This document shows, piece after piece, positions 1-7,581 of a stretch of DNA of 64,000 bases. The position numbers were made by a program, and so were the translations under genes. The stretch is from JAEUJM01 sp044221555 (GTDB taxonomy: Bacteria > Actinomycetota > Acidimicrobiia > Acidimicrobiales > DATDAH01): assembly GCA_044221555.1 (NCBI GenBank), contig JBGAOY010000008.1:135484-199483 (forward strand), written 5' to 3'. Every line of letters begins with the position of its first letter. Within the stretch, counting starts at the first letter, position 1. The notes below the pieces were generated by a model. The model was given only the letters and a program-made list of their open reading frames with translations. It did not search any database and was not told where the DNA came from.

Positions 1-676
1 GGCCGCTCACCGCGACGGCACCCTCGGTCATGATCGACAGCACGTCGGCGAAGCGCAGCGCCCACATGAGGTCGTGCGAGGTCACCAGCACCGCGGTGCC
101 GGCGAGCGAGGCCCGCTCGCTCAGGACCAGCCCGAGCTCGTACGAGGACAGCGGGTCGAGCCCGTTGGTGGGCTCGTCGAGCACCACCACCGGGGGATCG
201 TGCAGGAGGGCCACCACCAGCTGGGTCTTGCGGCGCATGCCGTGGCTGTACTCCCGCAGTGGTCGCGCCGGCGGATCGAGGTGCAAGCGCCCGGCGAGGC
301 GCACCGCGCGGGTGGACATGGCGGCGGGGTCGCCTCCGACCCGGCCGTGCAGTCGGGCGCACAGGTCCCACAGCTCGGTGGCGGTCAGCTCGAGGGGCAG
401 GTTGTGCTCGCCGTCGGGCGCGAACCCCAGGCGGCGGTATCGGGCGGCGTCGTCGGGGTCGGGCACCCGGCCCTCGACCTCGACGGTGCCCTCCGCCGGG
501 GCCCGCAGCCCGCAGACCAGGTCGAGCAGGGTGGTCTTGCCGGCGCCGTTGGGCCCCAGCACCACGTGGACGGTGCCGGCGTCGACGTCGAGGTCGACGG
601 GGCCGAGGGCGAAGTCGGCGAAGGCGTGCGTGGCCCCGGCCAGGCGCACCAGGGGCGAGCGCCGTGGGGCGATCAC
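1..676 (-). CDS. ABC transporter ATP-binding protein (3' end outside window)
   Basis: Nucleotide-binding subunit of an ABC transporter, read on the minus strand; the C-terminus lies beyond the window edge. The GTG start (676-674) overlaps the stop of the upstream M50 gene as GTGA, so the two are translationally coupled. Visible motifs in order: Walker A GPNGAGKTT near residue 42, an imperfect signature SHGMRRK near 143, Walker B VVVLDEPTNGLD near 162, and the H-loop TSHD near 193. No membrane domain is fused, so a separate permease is expected further left. The pairing with a PqqD-M50 protease suggests export of, or immunity to, a modified peptide rather than nutrient import. The substrate is unknown. 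Confidence 0.85.
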   Translation of the reverse strand, partial: MIAPRRSPLVRLAGATHAFADFALGPVDLDVDAGTVHVVLGPNGAGKTTLLDLVCGLRAPAEGTVEVEGRVPDPDDAARYRRLGFAPDGEHNLPLELTATELWDLCARLHGRVGGDPAAMSTRAVRLAGRLHLDPPARPLREYSHGMRRKTQLVVALLHDPPVVVLDEPTNGLDPLSSYELGLVLSERASLAGTAVLVTSHDLMWALRFADVLSIMTEGAVAVSG

Positions 677-1524
677 CGCGCCGCCCGCAGTCTCGTCGCC
701 CAGAGGTGACGGCCGTCGGCGAACCAGGGCAGCAGGCCGGCGAGGTGACCGCCCGCCAGCAGGAGGGTGAGCGGCAGGGCCAGTTCGTCCACCGGTGCGG
801 GAAGCACCGTGACCAGTGGCCAGGTGACCGCCGCGGCCAGCGCGCCGCCGAGCGGACCGGCCAGTCCGACCCGACGACGCCGGGACGGGTCGTGCACGTC
901 GTGGATCACCCCCACCTGGTTCGGGGCCGCCGCCACGTACCGGGCGCGGCCCCCCACCGCCCGCACCGCGCCGAGGTGGCTCACCTCGTGGGCGGCGACG
1001 GTGACCAGCGAGGCGAGCGTGAACGCGGCGGGGCCGAGCCCGGACGCCAGGGGCACGCCGGGGGAGAGCACGGCCACGGCGACGACGATGGCCAGCGAGG
1101 CCAGGAAACCGCACCAGGCGACGACGCGTCCCGAGTGCGCGGCGGCCCTGGCGCAGCCGGCGGGTGTGGCCGGGTAGCGGCGGCGGGCGACCGGGGCTGC
1201 GCCGCGCCCCGGCCGGCGGTCGAGCACCATGCCGAGCAGGCGATGCCGCCACGGCCGGCGCACGCGGGCGAGGCCCACCTCCTGGAGCTCGGTGACGAAG
1301 GCGCTCAGGTGCTCGAGCAGCAGCGCCGGATCGACGCCGTAGGCGCCGGCGTGCTCGGTGGTGAGGGGGCCCACTCGTTGGTGACCGTCGCAGCCCGCCA
1401 GCAGGGCGGCGGCGGTGGGGGTGAGCCGGTAGCGGTCGTGGGTGAGGTCGTCGAGCAGCCCGTCGTGGTCGAGCGTGCAGGTGTCGAGGACGACGCGATC
1501 GGACGCGTCGAGGAGAACGGTCAT
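673..1524 (-). CDS. PqqD-domain/M50 membrane metallopeptidase, RiPP-maturation-like
   Basis: A 283-residue membrane protein. The ATG at 1524-1522 is preferred because GGAG lies 6 nt upstream; the longer frame to 1596 starts without such a site. The N-terminal ~75 residues look like a PqqD peptide-recognition domain (DRYRLTPTAAALL). The C-terminal half has several hydrophobic segments and the zinc-protease motif HEVSH near residue 178, followed by a GLAGPLGG segment as in M50 intramembrane proteases. PqqD-M50 fusions beside an ABC ATPase occur in RiPP clusters, for example the daptide type (MpaP). By inference this protein binds a leader peptide and cleaves it in the membrane. No radical-SAM enzyme, cyclodehydratase or other modifying enzyme is visible here; such genes may lie left of the window. 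Confidence 0.72.
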   Translation of the reverse strand: MTVLLDASDRVVLDTCTLDHDGLLDDLTHDRYRLTPTAAALLAGCDGHQRVGPLTTEHAGAYGVDPALLLEHLSAFVTELQEVGLARVRRPWRHRLLGMVLDRRPGRGAAPVARRRYPATPAGCARAAAHSGRVVAWCGFLASLAIVVAVAVLSPGVPLASGLGPAAFTLASLVTVAAHEVSHLGAVRAVGGRARYVAAAPNQVGVIHDVHDPSRRRRVGLAGPLGGALAAAVTWPLVTVLPAPVDELALPLTLLLAGGHLAGLLPWFADGRHLWATRLRAAR

Positions 1525-1636
1525 GGGCGCTCCTGTGTTCGGGGGAGGGGTGAACCGGGCGTGCTCGGCTCCCGCTCGCTGCGCACCGCGTGACAACCGG
1601 TGCGGCGAGCGAGGGACGAAGCGTTGCGGGCAACCC

Positions 1637-1667
1637 CGTCCCTCGTCGGCACGGCCGACGAGGGACG
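1637..1667. terminator. Perfect 14-bp hairpin, probable terminator
   Basis: CGTCCCTCGTCGGC (1637-1650) and its exact complement (1654-1667) flank a 3-nt loop. The hairpin sits between the stop of the small minus-strand gene (1755) and the start of the PqqD-M50 gene (1524). It has no T-run, which is common for high-GC actinobacterial terminators. It could also attenuate transcription into the protease gene. Confidence 0.55.
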
Positions 1668-1689
1668 AGGAGGCCTTGACGATGCGATG

Positions 1690-1754
1690 AGGCGTCAGCC
1701 GAAGAGCGTTCGAACAGGCGTCAGCCGAAGAGCGTTCGAACAGGCGTCAGCCGG
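1690..1754. repeat. Tandem 26-bp direct repeat, 2.5 copies
   Basis: A 26-bp unit beginning AGGCGTCAGCC and ending GTTCGAAC occurs at 1690-1715 and exactly again at 1716-1741; a partial third copy (13 nt) reaches 1754. The array abuts the stop codon of the small minus-strand gene. It contains the palindrome GTTCGAAC. It may be a slippage duplication or a protein-binding array; nothing in the sequence decides between these. Confidence 0.8.
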
Positions 1755-2027
1755 TCAGCGCCGGCAGCGGGCCTTGGCCGAGTACCAGCCGACGTCGCAG
1801 GACCGCACGCCGCCGTTGTGGCGGCACACGAACCAGCACCAGGCGGCGGTGCTGGTGAAGAACGCGAGGATCACCACGATGGTGGCCACGAAGGTGGCCA
1901 CCGGCGACTCCTCGAGCCCTCGGTCGGGCGCGGAACCGGCCACGAAGGCGGGCCGCTCGTAGGTGGACGAGGCGTGGGTGGACGGGACGACGCGTGGTGG
2001 CGTCGCGGGTGGGCAGGTGGTGCGCAT
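1755..2027 (-). CDS. Small single-pass membrane protein with Cys-containing tail, unknown
   Basis: A 90-residue protein. The ATG at 2027-2025 follows an excellent ribosome site, AAGGAGGG. Residues 1-42 are Pro/Thr-rich. One hydrophobic helix, about residues 43-64, precedes a short basic tail with three cysteines (WCWFVC near 63-68 and RSCDV), ending in CRR. I do not recognise a family. It lies upstream of and in line with the PqqD-M50/ABC genes, so it could be a membrane partner or an unusual peptide precursor. It does not look like a known daptide precursor, which ends in Thr. A hairpin and a repeat array separate it from the next gene. Confidence 0.55.
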   Translation of the reverse strand: MRTTCPPATPPRVVPSTHASSTYERPAFVAGSAPDRGLEESPVATFVATIVVILAFFTSTAAWCWFVCRHNGGVRSCDVGWYSAKARCRR

Positions 2028-2140
2028 GGGCACCCTCCTTGCAGCAGGTGTGTGCTGGGGGAGGCGTCGCCGAGTGTCGCGTGGAATACACTGAAATGCA
2101 ATAGCGGCGAATTCCGGGGCCGCCGGCCGGTCGGCCCCCT

Positions 2141-2170
2141 TTGGCCCCATGTGAGCACTTTCACTACGCT
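2141..2170 (+). promoter_or_regulatory. Candidate promoter for the nuo operon
   Basis: TTGGCC (2141-2146) and TACGCT (2165-2170) are spaced by 18 nt. The expected transcription start would fall almost on the nuoA GTG at 2179, giving a leaderless mRNA, which fits the absence of a ribosome-binding site before nuoA. Confidence 0.45.
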
Positions 2171-2178
2171 CCCCCACC

Positions 2179-2544
2179 GTGTCGGACTACCTCCGCAGCT
2201 ACCTCACCGTGGCGGTGTTCGCCGGGGCCGCCGTGGTGATGGTCGGCGCGATGCTCGGCGTCTCCAAGCTGCTCCACCCCACCCGCCCCCAGCCCTCGAA
2301 GTACGTCACGTACGAGAGCGGCGTCGACGCGGTGGGCACGGGATGGTCCCAGAGCCAGATCCGCTACTACGTGTTCGCCCTCCTCTTCGTCATGTTCGAC
2401 GTCGAGGCCGTGTTCATCTTCCCCTGGGCCACCCGGCTCGAGGCCTACGGCACCTTCGGCCTCGTCGAGATGCTCGTGTTCATCGTGATCCTGGCGCTGG
2501 GTCTGCTCTACGCCTGGCGAAAGGGAGTCCTCCGATGGGTCTAG
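2179..2544 (+). CDS. nuoA: NADH-quinone oxidoreductase subunit A
   Basis: Membrane subunit of proton-pumping complex I, 121 residues, the normal family length. There are three hydrophobic helices (about 8-30, 62-82, 90-112). The conserved loop with YESGVD and the second-helix FDVEAVF motif is intact. The GTG start has no Shine-Dalgarno site and sits just after a promoter-like element, so it may be leaderless. It overlaps nuoB by 10 nt and opens the operon. Confidence 0.96.
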   Translation: MSDYLRSYLTVAVFAGAAVVMVGAMLGVSKLLHPTRPQPSKYVTYESGVDAVGTGWSQSQIRYYVFALLFVMFDVEAVFIFPWATRLEAYGTFGLVEMLVFIVILALGLLYAWRKGVLRWV

Positions 2545-3049
2545 TGGAATCGGGGAAGCTGCCCAAGCCGCTCACCTACCTGCTCAACCTCAGCCGCACC
2601 TACTCGCTCTGGGTGTTCCAGTGGGGCCTGGCCTGCTGTGCCATCGAGATGGGCTCGGCCTTCGGGTCGCCCCGCTACGACGTGATGCGCCTCGGGGTCA
2701 TCCCCTTCCCGGCCAGCCCCCGCCAGGCCGACCTGGTGGTCATCTCGGGCACGGTCACCGACAAGATGGCCCCGGCCATCAAGCGGCTCTACGAGCAGAT
2801 GCCCGACCCCAAGTACGTCATCTCCATGGGCTCGTGCGCCAACTGCGGTGGCCCCTACTGGGACTCGTACTCGGTCACCAAGGGCGTCGACCAGATGATC
2901 CCCGTCGACGTGTTCGTGCCGGGTTGTCCCCCTCGCCCCGAGGCGCTGCTCGAAGGTGTGGTGCTGCTGCAGGAGCGCATCAAGCACGAGGACATGGCCG
3001 AGCGCTGGCGCGGTGAGCCCATCATCGTCGGTGGCGGCTCGGTGCCGAC

Positions 3050-3053
<4 letters not shown>
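2535..3053 (+). CDS. nuoB: NADH-quinone oxidoreductase subunit B
   Basis: Carries the terminal [4Fe-4S] cluster N2 that reduces quinone, at the junction of the peripheral and membrane arms. It is 172 residues. All four ligands are visible: the adjacent pair in LACCAIEM, one in MGSCANCGG and one in PGCPPRPE. The ATG lies inside the end of nuoA (10-nt overlap), behind the site AAGGGAG. The end overlaps nuoC as ATGA. Confidence 0.97.
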
Positions 3054-3874
<821 letters not shown>

Positions 3875-3927
3875 CGCTGCGCAGCGGAGCGGAGCAGCTT
3901 CGACGATGACACCCGGATCCCGAAGGG

Positions 3928-3946
3928 GCACCGACGAAGTCGGTGC
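3928..3946. repeat. Small hairpin in the nuoC-nuoD gap
   Basis: GCACCGAC and GTCGGTGC flank a 3-nt loop in the 81-nt gap between nuoC and nuoD. The hairpin ends 9 nt before the nuoD ATG, with GAGG lying between them. It may influence nuoD translation or be mRNA-processing structure. The rest of the gap shows no coding sequence. Confidence 0.4.
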
Positions 3947-3955
3947 GAGGCAAGC

Positions 3956-5128
3956 ATGACGGCCATCACCGATCGTCAGCAGCTCGCCTACATCGCCGGC
4001 CAGGCCGCCGACGCCCGGGTGAACGTCGAGCTCGAGACCGAGGGCATGACCCTCAACATGGGCCCGCAGCACCCCGCCACCCACGGCACGCTGCGCATCG
4101 TCGCCAAGCTCGACGGCGAGCAGGTGGTCTCGTGCGAGCCGGTGATGGGCTACATGCACCGGGGCTACGAGAAGCTCACCGAGGTCCGCAGCTACCCGCA
4201 GGTCACCACGCTCATCAACCGCATCGACTGGCTGGGCAGCTTCGCCAACGAGGTGCCGTTCATCCTCGCCGCGGAGAAGCTCATGGAGGTCGAGGCCCCA
4301 CCCCGGGCCCAGTGGATCCGCACGGTCCTCTTCGAGCTCAGCCGCATCGCCAACGTGATGCTGTTCCTCGGCGACATGGGTGTGCAGCTGGGCGCGCTCA
4401 CCCCGGTGTTCTTCGCCTTCCGCGACCGCGAGCACGTGCTCAACCAGATCGAGTCGGTCACCGGCGGCCGGTTCCACCCCAACTTCGACCGCATCGGTGG
4501 CCTGAAGGACGATCTGCCCAAGGGCTGGATCGAGGACACCAAGGCCGTCATGGAGAAGGTCCGCACCTTCTGCGACGAGATGGAAGACCTGCTGCTCGGC
4601 AACGAGATCTTCGAGGCCCGCACCCGGGGCATCGGCGTCATCCCCGCCGACGTGGCCCTGTCGTACGGCATGTCGGGTGCCAACCTCCGGGCCAGTGGCG
4701 TGGACTGGGACCTGCGGCGCGACAATCCGGTGGGCCTGGCGTGGAACGAGGTCGACTGGAAGGTCTGGACCCACCCCGACGGCGACTCGTTCGCCCGCTA
4801 CTGGGTGCGGCTCCAGGAGACCCGCGAGGCCGCCCACATCGTCGACCAGCTGCTCGAGGGCATCCCCGCCGGCCCGATCATGGCCAAGGTGCCGCGCATC
4901 ATCAAGGTGCCCGCCGGCGAGGCCTACGTCGCCACCGAGAACCCGCTCGGCCAGATGGGCTACTACGTGGTCAGCAAGGGCGACCTGGTGCCGTTCCGGG
5001 TGAAGATCCGCTCGGCGTCGTTCAACAACATCTCGATCGTGCCCTGGGTGATGAAGGGTGTCTACGTCCCCGACGTCATCACCATCCTGGCCAGCCTGTA
5101 CTTCATCCTGGGGGACATCGACCGATGA
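3956..5128 (+). CDS. nuoD: NADH-quinone oxidoreductase subunit D
   Basis: The 49-kDa catalytic subunit that, with NuoB, forms the quinone site; 390 residues. The N-terminal motif GPQHPATHG carries the quinone-head-group His. MHRGYEKL, IDWLGSF and a C-terminal ILGDIDR follow as expected for the family. The ATG at 3956 has GAGG 8 nt upstream. In most bacteria nuoE, nuoF and nuoG follow; here a 64-nt gap leads directly to nuoH. The neighbouring midA gene encodes a methyltransferase whose mitochondrial relative acts on this subunit. Confidence 0.97.
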   Translation: MTAITDRQQLAYIAGQAADARVNVELETEGMTLNMGPQHPATHGTLRIVAKLDGEQVVSCEPVMGYMHRGYEKLTEVRSYPQVTTLINRIDWLGSFANEVPFILAAEKLMEVEAPPRAQWIRTVLFELSRIANVMLFLGDMGVQLGALTPVFFAFRDREHVLNQIESVTGGRFHPNFDRIGGLKDDLPKGWIEDTKAVMEKVRTFCDEMEDLLLGNEIFEARTRGIGVIPADVALSYGMSGANLRASGVDWDLRRDNPVGLAWNEVDWKVWTHPDGDSFARYWVRLQETREAAHIVDQLLEGIPAGPIMAKVPRIIKVPAGEAYVATENPLGQMGYYVVSKGDLVPFRVKIRSASFNNISIVPWVMKGVYVPDVITILASLYFILGDIDR

Positions 5129-5163
5129 GCGCTCCGCGACGAACGGTGGACTTCATCCTGGGG
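5100..5163 (+). repeat. 14-bp direct repeat spanning the nuoD end and the nuoD-nuoH gap
   Basis: ACTTCATCCTGGGG occurs at 5100-5113, inside the nuoD C-terminal codons, and again at 5150-5163 in the short gap before nuoH, exactly 50 nt apart. The second copy looks like a duplicated piece of the nuoD 3' end. Confidence 0.7.
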
Positions 5164-5192
5164 ACCCGCCCCCGAAGGACAGCGAACCGGTG

Positions 5193-6227
5193 ATGCACTC
5201 CCTCCTCGCCATCGATCTGGCGTACTGGCAGGTCACCACCATCAAGGTGGTCATCGTCCTGTCGTTCATCCCGCTGTCGGCGCTGATCCTCGGCTACGTG
5301 TTCCTGCTGAAGATGATGAGCCACATGCAGAGCCGCCTCGGTCCCATGGAGGCGGGCCCCCACGGCGTGCTGCAGCTCGTGGCCGACGGGGTGAAGTTCA
5401 TCCAGAAGGAAGACATCTTCCCCGACAAGGCCGATCGCCTGGTCTTCGCCATCGCCCCGCTGGTGGTGGTGCTGTCCACCTTCCTGCTCTTCGTGGTGGT
5501 GCCCGCCGGCCCCGACCTCTACGTCGAGAACCTCGACGTCGGCATCTTCTTCGCGCTGGCGGTCTCGTCGCTCTCGGTCATCGGCATCTTGATGGCCGGC
5601 TGGGCCTCGGCCAACAAGTACTCGCTCATGGGTGGCCTGCGGGCCGCCGGCCAGCTGATCGCCTACGAGCTGCCGCTGGTGCTCGCGGTGGTCGGCGTGG
5701 TGATCCAGGCCGGCACGCTGAGCCTGCAGGGCATCGTGGCGGCCCAGGCCAACGGGTCGATCTTCGGGTTCGACTTCCTCGGCAACCCCTTCATCCTCAC
5801 CCAGTTCGTCGGCTTCGCGGTGTTCCTCATCGCGGTGCAGGCCGAGCTCACCCAGACCCCGTTCGACATGCCGGTGGCCGAGTCCGAGATCGTCGGCGGC
5901 TACCAGGTGGAGTACACCGGGTTCCGCTTCCTGTTCTTCTTCATCGGCGAGTTCGGCACCGCGTTCGCCTTCGCCGCCATCGCCGCCACCATGTTCCTCG
6001 GCGGTTGGTGGCTGCCGGGCATGGACCTCGACAGCAACGCCCTCAACGTGATCGGCCCCATCGTGCTGTTCGCCAAGGTGATGCTGGTGTCGTTCTTCAT
6101 CTTCTGGTTCCGGTTCACCTTCCCCCGGTTCCGTGAGGACCAGCTGCAGAAGTTCGCGTGGACGGTGCTCATCCCCATCTCGCTGCTGAACATCGCCGCG
6201 ACGGGCGTGCTGAAGGTGGTGTTCTAG
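5193..6227 (+). CDS. nuoH: NADH-quinone oxidoreductase subunit H
   Basis: Membrane subunit linking the quinone cavity to the proton channels; 344 residues, about eight helices. The first loop keeps the family pattern RLGPMEAGPHGVLQ followed by VADGVKFIQKED, and a later loop keeps TPFDMPVAESEIVGG. The ATG at 5193 is adjacent to an in-frame GTG at 5190; AAGGAC lies about 15 nt upstream, so the exact start is uncertain by one codon. It shares one base with nuoI. Confidence 0.95.
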   Translation: MHSLLAIDLAYWQVTTIKVVIVLSFIPLSALILGYVFLLKMMSHMQSRLGPMEAGPHGVLQLVADGVKFIQKEDIFPDKADRLVFAIAPLVVVLSTFLLFVVVPAGPDLYVENLDVGIFFALAVSSLSVIGILMAGWASANKYSLMGGLRAAGQLIAYELPLVLAVVGVVIQAGTLSLQGIVAAQANGSIFGFDFLGNPFILTQFVGFAVFLIAVQAELTQTPFDMPVAESEIVGGYQVEYTGFRFLFFFIGEFGTAFAFAAIAATMFLGGWWLPGMDLDSNALNVIGPIVLFAKVMLVSFFIFWFRFTFPRFREDQLQKFAWTVLIPISLLNIAATGVLKVVF

Positions 6228-6715
6228 TGCCTCAGGTTCCCGGCCTGGTCAAGGGCCTCGGCGTCACCCTGCGCACGATGCTGAAGCCGGCGGTCACCGT
6301 GCAGTACCCCCACGAGAAGGAGGCGCCCACCCCTCGGGCCCGCGGCGTCATCGCCCTCAAGGAGGACAACTGCACGGTCTGCATGCTGTGCGCCCGTGAG
6401 TGCCCCGACTGGTGCATCTACATCGAGGGCCACAAGTACCTGGCCCCGCCGCGGCGCGAGGGCGGCAGCCCCCGCCAGAAGAACGCGCTCGACCGCTTCG
6501 ACATCGACTACTCGCTGTGCATGTACTGCGGCATCTGCGTCGAGGTGTGCCCCTTCGACGCCTTGTTCTGGAGCCCCGAGTACGAGTACTCCGAGTTCCG
6601 CCTCGCCGACCTGCTGCACGACAAGGAGCGCCTCGGCGAGTGGATGCTGACCGTGCCGGACCACGAGGCCTACGAGGCAGGGTCCGAGCAGAAAGTGAAG
6701 AAGATCCCGCGATGA
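6227..6715 (+). CDS. nuoI: NADH-quinone oxidoreductase subunit I (ferredoxin-type)
   Basis: A peripheral-arm protein of 162 residues carrying two [4Fe-4S] clusters (N6a, N6b). Two full Cx2Cx2Cx3CP motifs are present: CTVCMLCARECP and CMYCGICVEVCP. The GTG start overlaps the last base of the nuoH stop. If NuoEFG are truly absent, this subunit is the likely electron entry point, taking electrons from a ferredoxin-like or other donor. That is inference. The stop overlaps a 16-codon ORF as ATGA. Confidence 0.96.
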   Translation: MPQVPGLVKGLGVTLRTMLKPAVTVQYPHEKEAPTPRARGVIALKEDNCTVCMLCARECPDWCIYIEGHKYLAPPRREGGSPRQKNALDRFDIDYSLCMYCGICVEVCPFDALFWSPEYEYSEFRLADLLHDKERLGEWMLTVPDHEAYEAGSEQKVKKIPR

Positions 6716-6762
6716 CCCCGGACACCCCGGTGCGCCCGGACACGATGAGGGGAGCCCGATGA
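6712..6762 (+). CDS. 16-codon coupling ORF between nuoI and nuoJ
   Basis: A tiny ORF (MTPDTPVRPDTMRGAR) whose ATG overlaps the nuoI stop (ATGA) and whose TGA overlaps the nuoJ ATG (ATGATG). It exactly bridges the 43-nt gap, so ribosomes leaving nuoI could carry on to nuoJ. The peptide has no recognisable feature; a coupling role is inference and chance is possible. nuoJ also has its own site, GAGGGGAG. Confidence 0.35.
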   Translation: MTPDTPVRPDTMRGAR

Positions 6763-7271
6763 TCGTCGCCGCCGACCTCCTGGTCGCCCAGAACATCGCC
6801 TTCGGCATCATCGCCCTCGTCATCGTGGCGGCGGCGCTGCGGGTGGTCACCACCAACAACGTCGTGCACGCCGCCCTCTACCTGGTGCTGGTGCTGGCCG
6901 GCGTGGGTGGCCTGTACTTCATCCTGGGCGCCGAGTTCGTGGGCACCACCCAGATCCTCGTCTACATCGGGGCGATCATCGTCCTGTTCCTGTTCGGCAT
7001 CATGCTCACCCGCGCCCCCATCGGCGGCGAGGCCGACCTCGACCACGACCAGCGGTGGATCGGTGGGCTGGTCGCGGTGCTGCTGTTGGCGGTGCTCGGC
7101 TACACCCTCCTCGACCGCTTCGAGGACAGCGAGCTCCCGGCCGACACGGTCACCACCACCGCACAGGTCAGCGACGCCATCTTCAGCACCTACCTCGTGC
7201 CGTTCGAGGTGGTGTCGGTGCTGCTGCTCGCCGCCCTCGTCGGCGCCATCGTCGTGGCGAGAAGGGATTAG
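6759..7271 (+). CDS. nuoJ: NADH-quinone oxidoreductase subunit J
   Basis: Membrane subunit of 170 residues with five predicted helices. The conserved third helix QILVYIGAIIVLFLFGIML contains the pi-bulge region that takes part in coupling. A hydrophilic loop (about 88-100) precedes the last helices. The ATG has GAGGGGAG just upstream and is coupled to the preceding mini-ORF. The C-terminal VARRD end precedes nuoK by 8 nt. Confidence 0.95.
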   Translation: MIVAADLLVAQNIAFGIIALVIVAAALRVVTTNNVVHAALYLVLVLAGVGGLYFILGAEFVGTTQILVYIGAIIVLFLFGIMLTRAPIGGEADLDHDQRWIGGLVAVLLLAVLGYTLLDRFEDSELPADTVTTTAQVSDAIFSTYLVPFEVVSVLLLAALVGAIVVARRD

Positions 7272-7279
7272 GCCCGCCC

Positions 7280-7579
7280 ATGCTGCTCAACCAATTCCTG
7301 CTGCTGGCCGCGGTGCTGTTCTGCATCGGCGTCTACGGCGTGCTGGCCCGCCGCAACGGCGTGATGGTGCTGATGTCGATCGAGTTGATCCTGAACGCGG
7401 TCAACATCAACCTGGTGGCCTTCGCGGCCATGAACGACGACATCGGCGGGCAGGTGTTCGCCCTGTTCGTGATCGCCGTGGCTGCCGCCGAGGTGGGTGT
7501 CGGCCTCGCCATCATCCTCCTCATCTACCGCAACCGGACGAGCATCGACCTCGAAGAGCTCGATCTGATGAAGGGCTGA
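7280..7579 (+). CDS. nuoK: NADH-quinone oxidoreductase subunit K
   Basis: A small three-helix membrane subunit, 99 residues, the normal length. The two buried glutamates of the E-channel are visible in MSIELILNAVNIN and AAAEVGVGLAI. The ATG at 7280 follows the nuoJ stop directly. nuoL begins 2 nt after its stop. Confidence 0.96.
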   Translation: MLLNQFLLLAAVLFCIGVYGVLARRNGVMVLMSIELILNAVNINLVAFAAMNDDIGGQVFALFVIAVAAAEVGVGLAIILLIYRNRTSIDLEELDLMKG

Positions 7580-7581
7580 CG

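Noticed and set aside
1525..1596. Longer start for the PqqD-M50 gene
   Set aside because: The extra residues are Arg/Pro/Gly-rich without conservation cues, while the ATG at 1524 has a good ribosome site.
6907..7581. Upstream extension of the nuoL frame
   Set aside because: It overlaps nuoJ and nuoK in another frame; the ATG at 7582 begins the conserved NuoL N-terminus.
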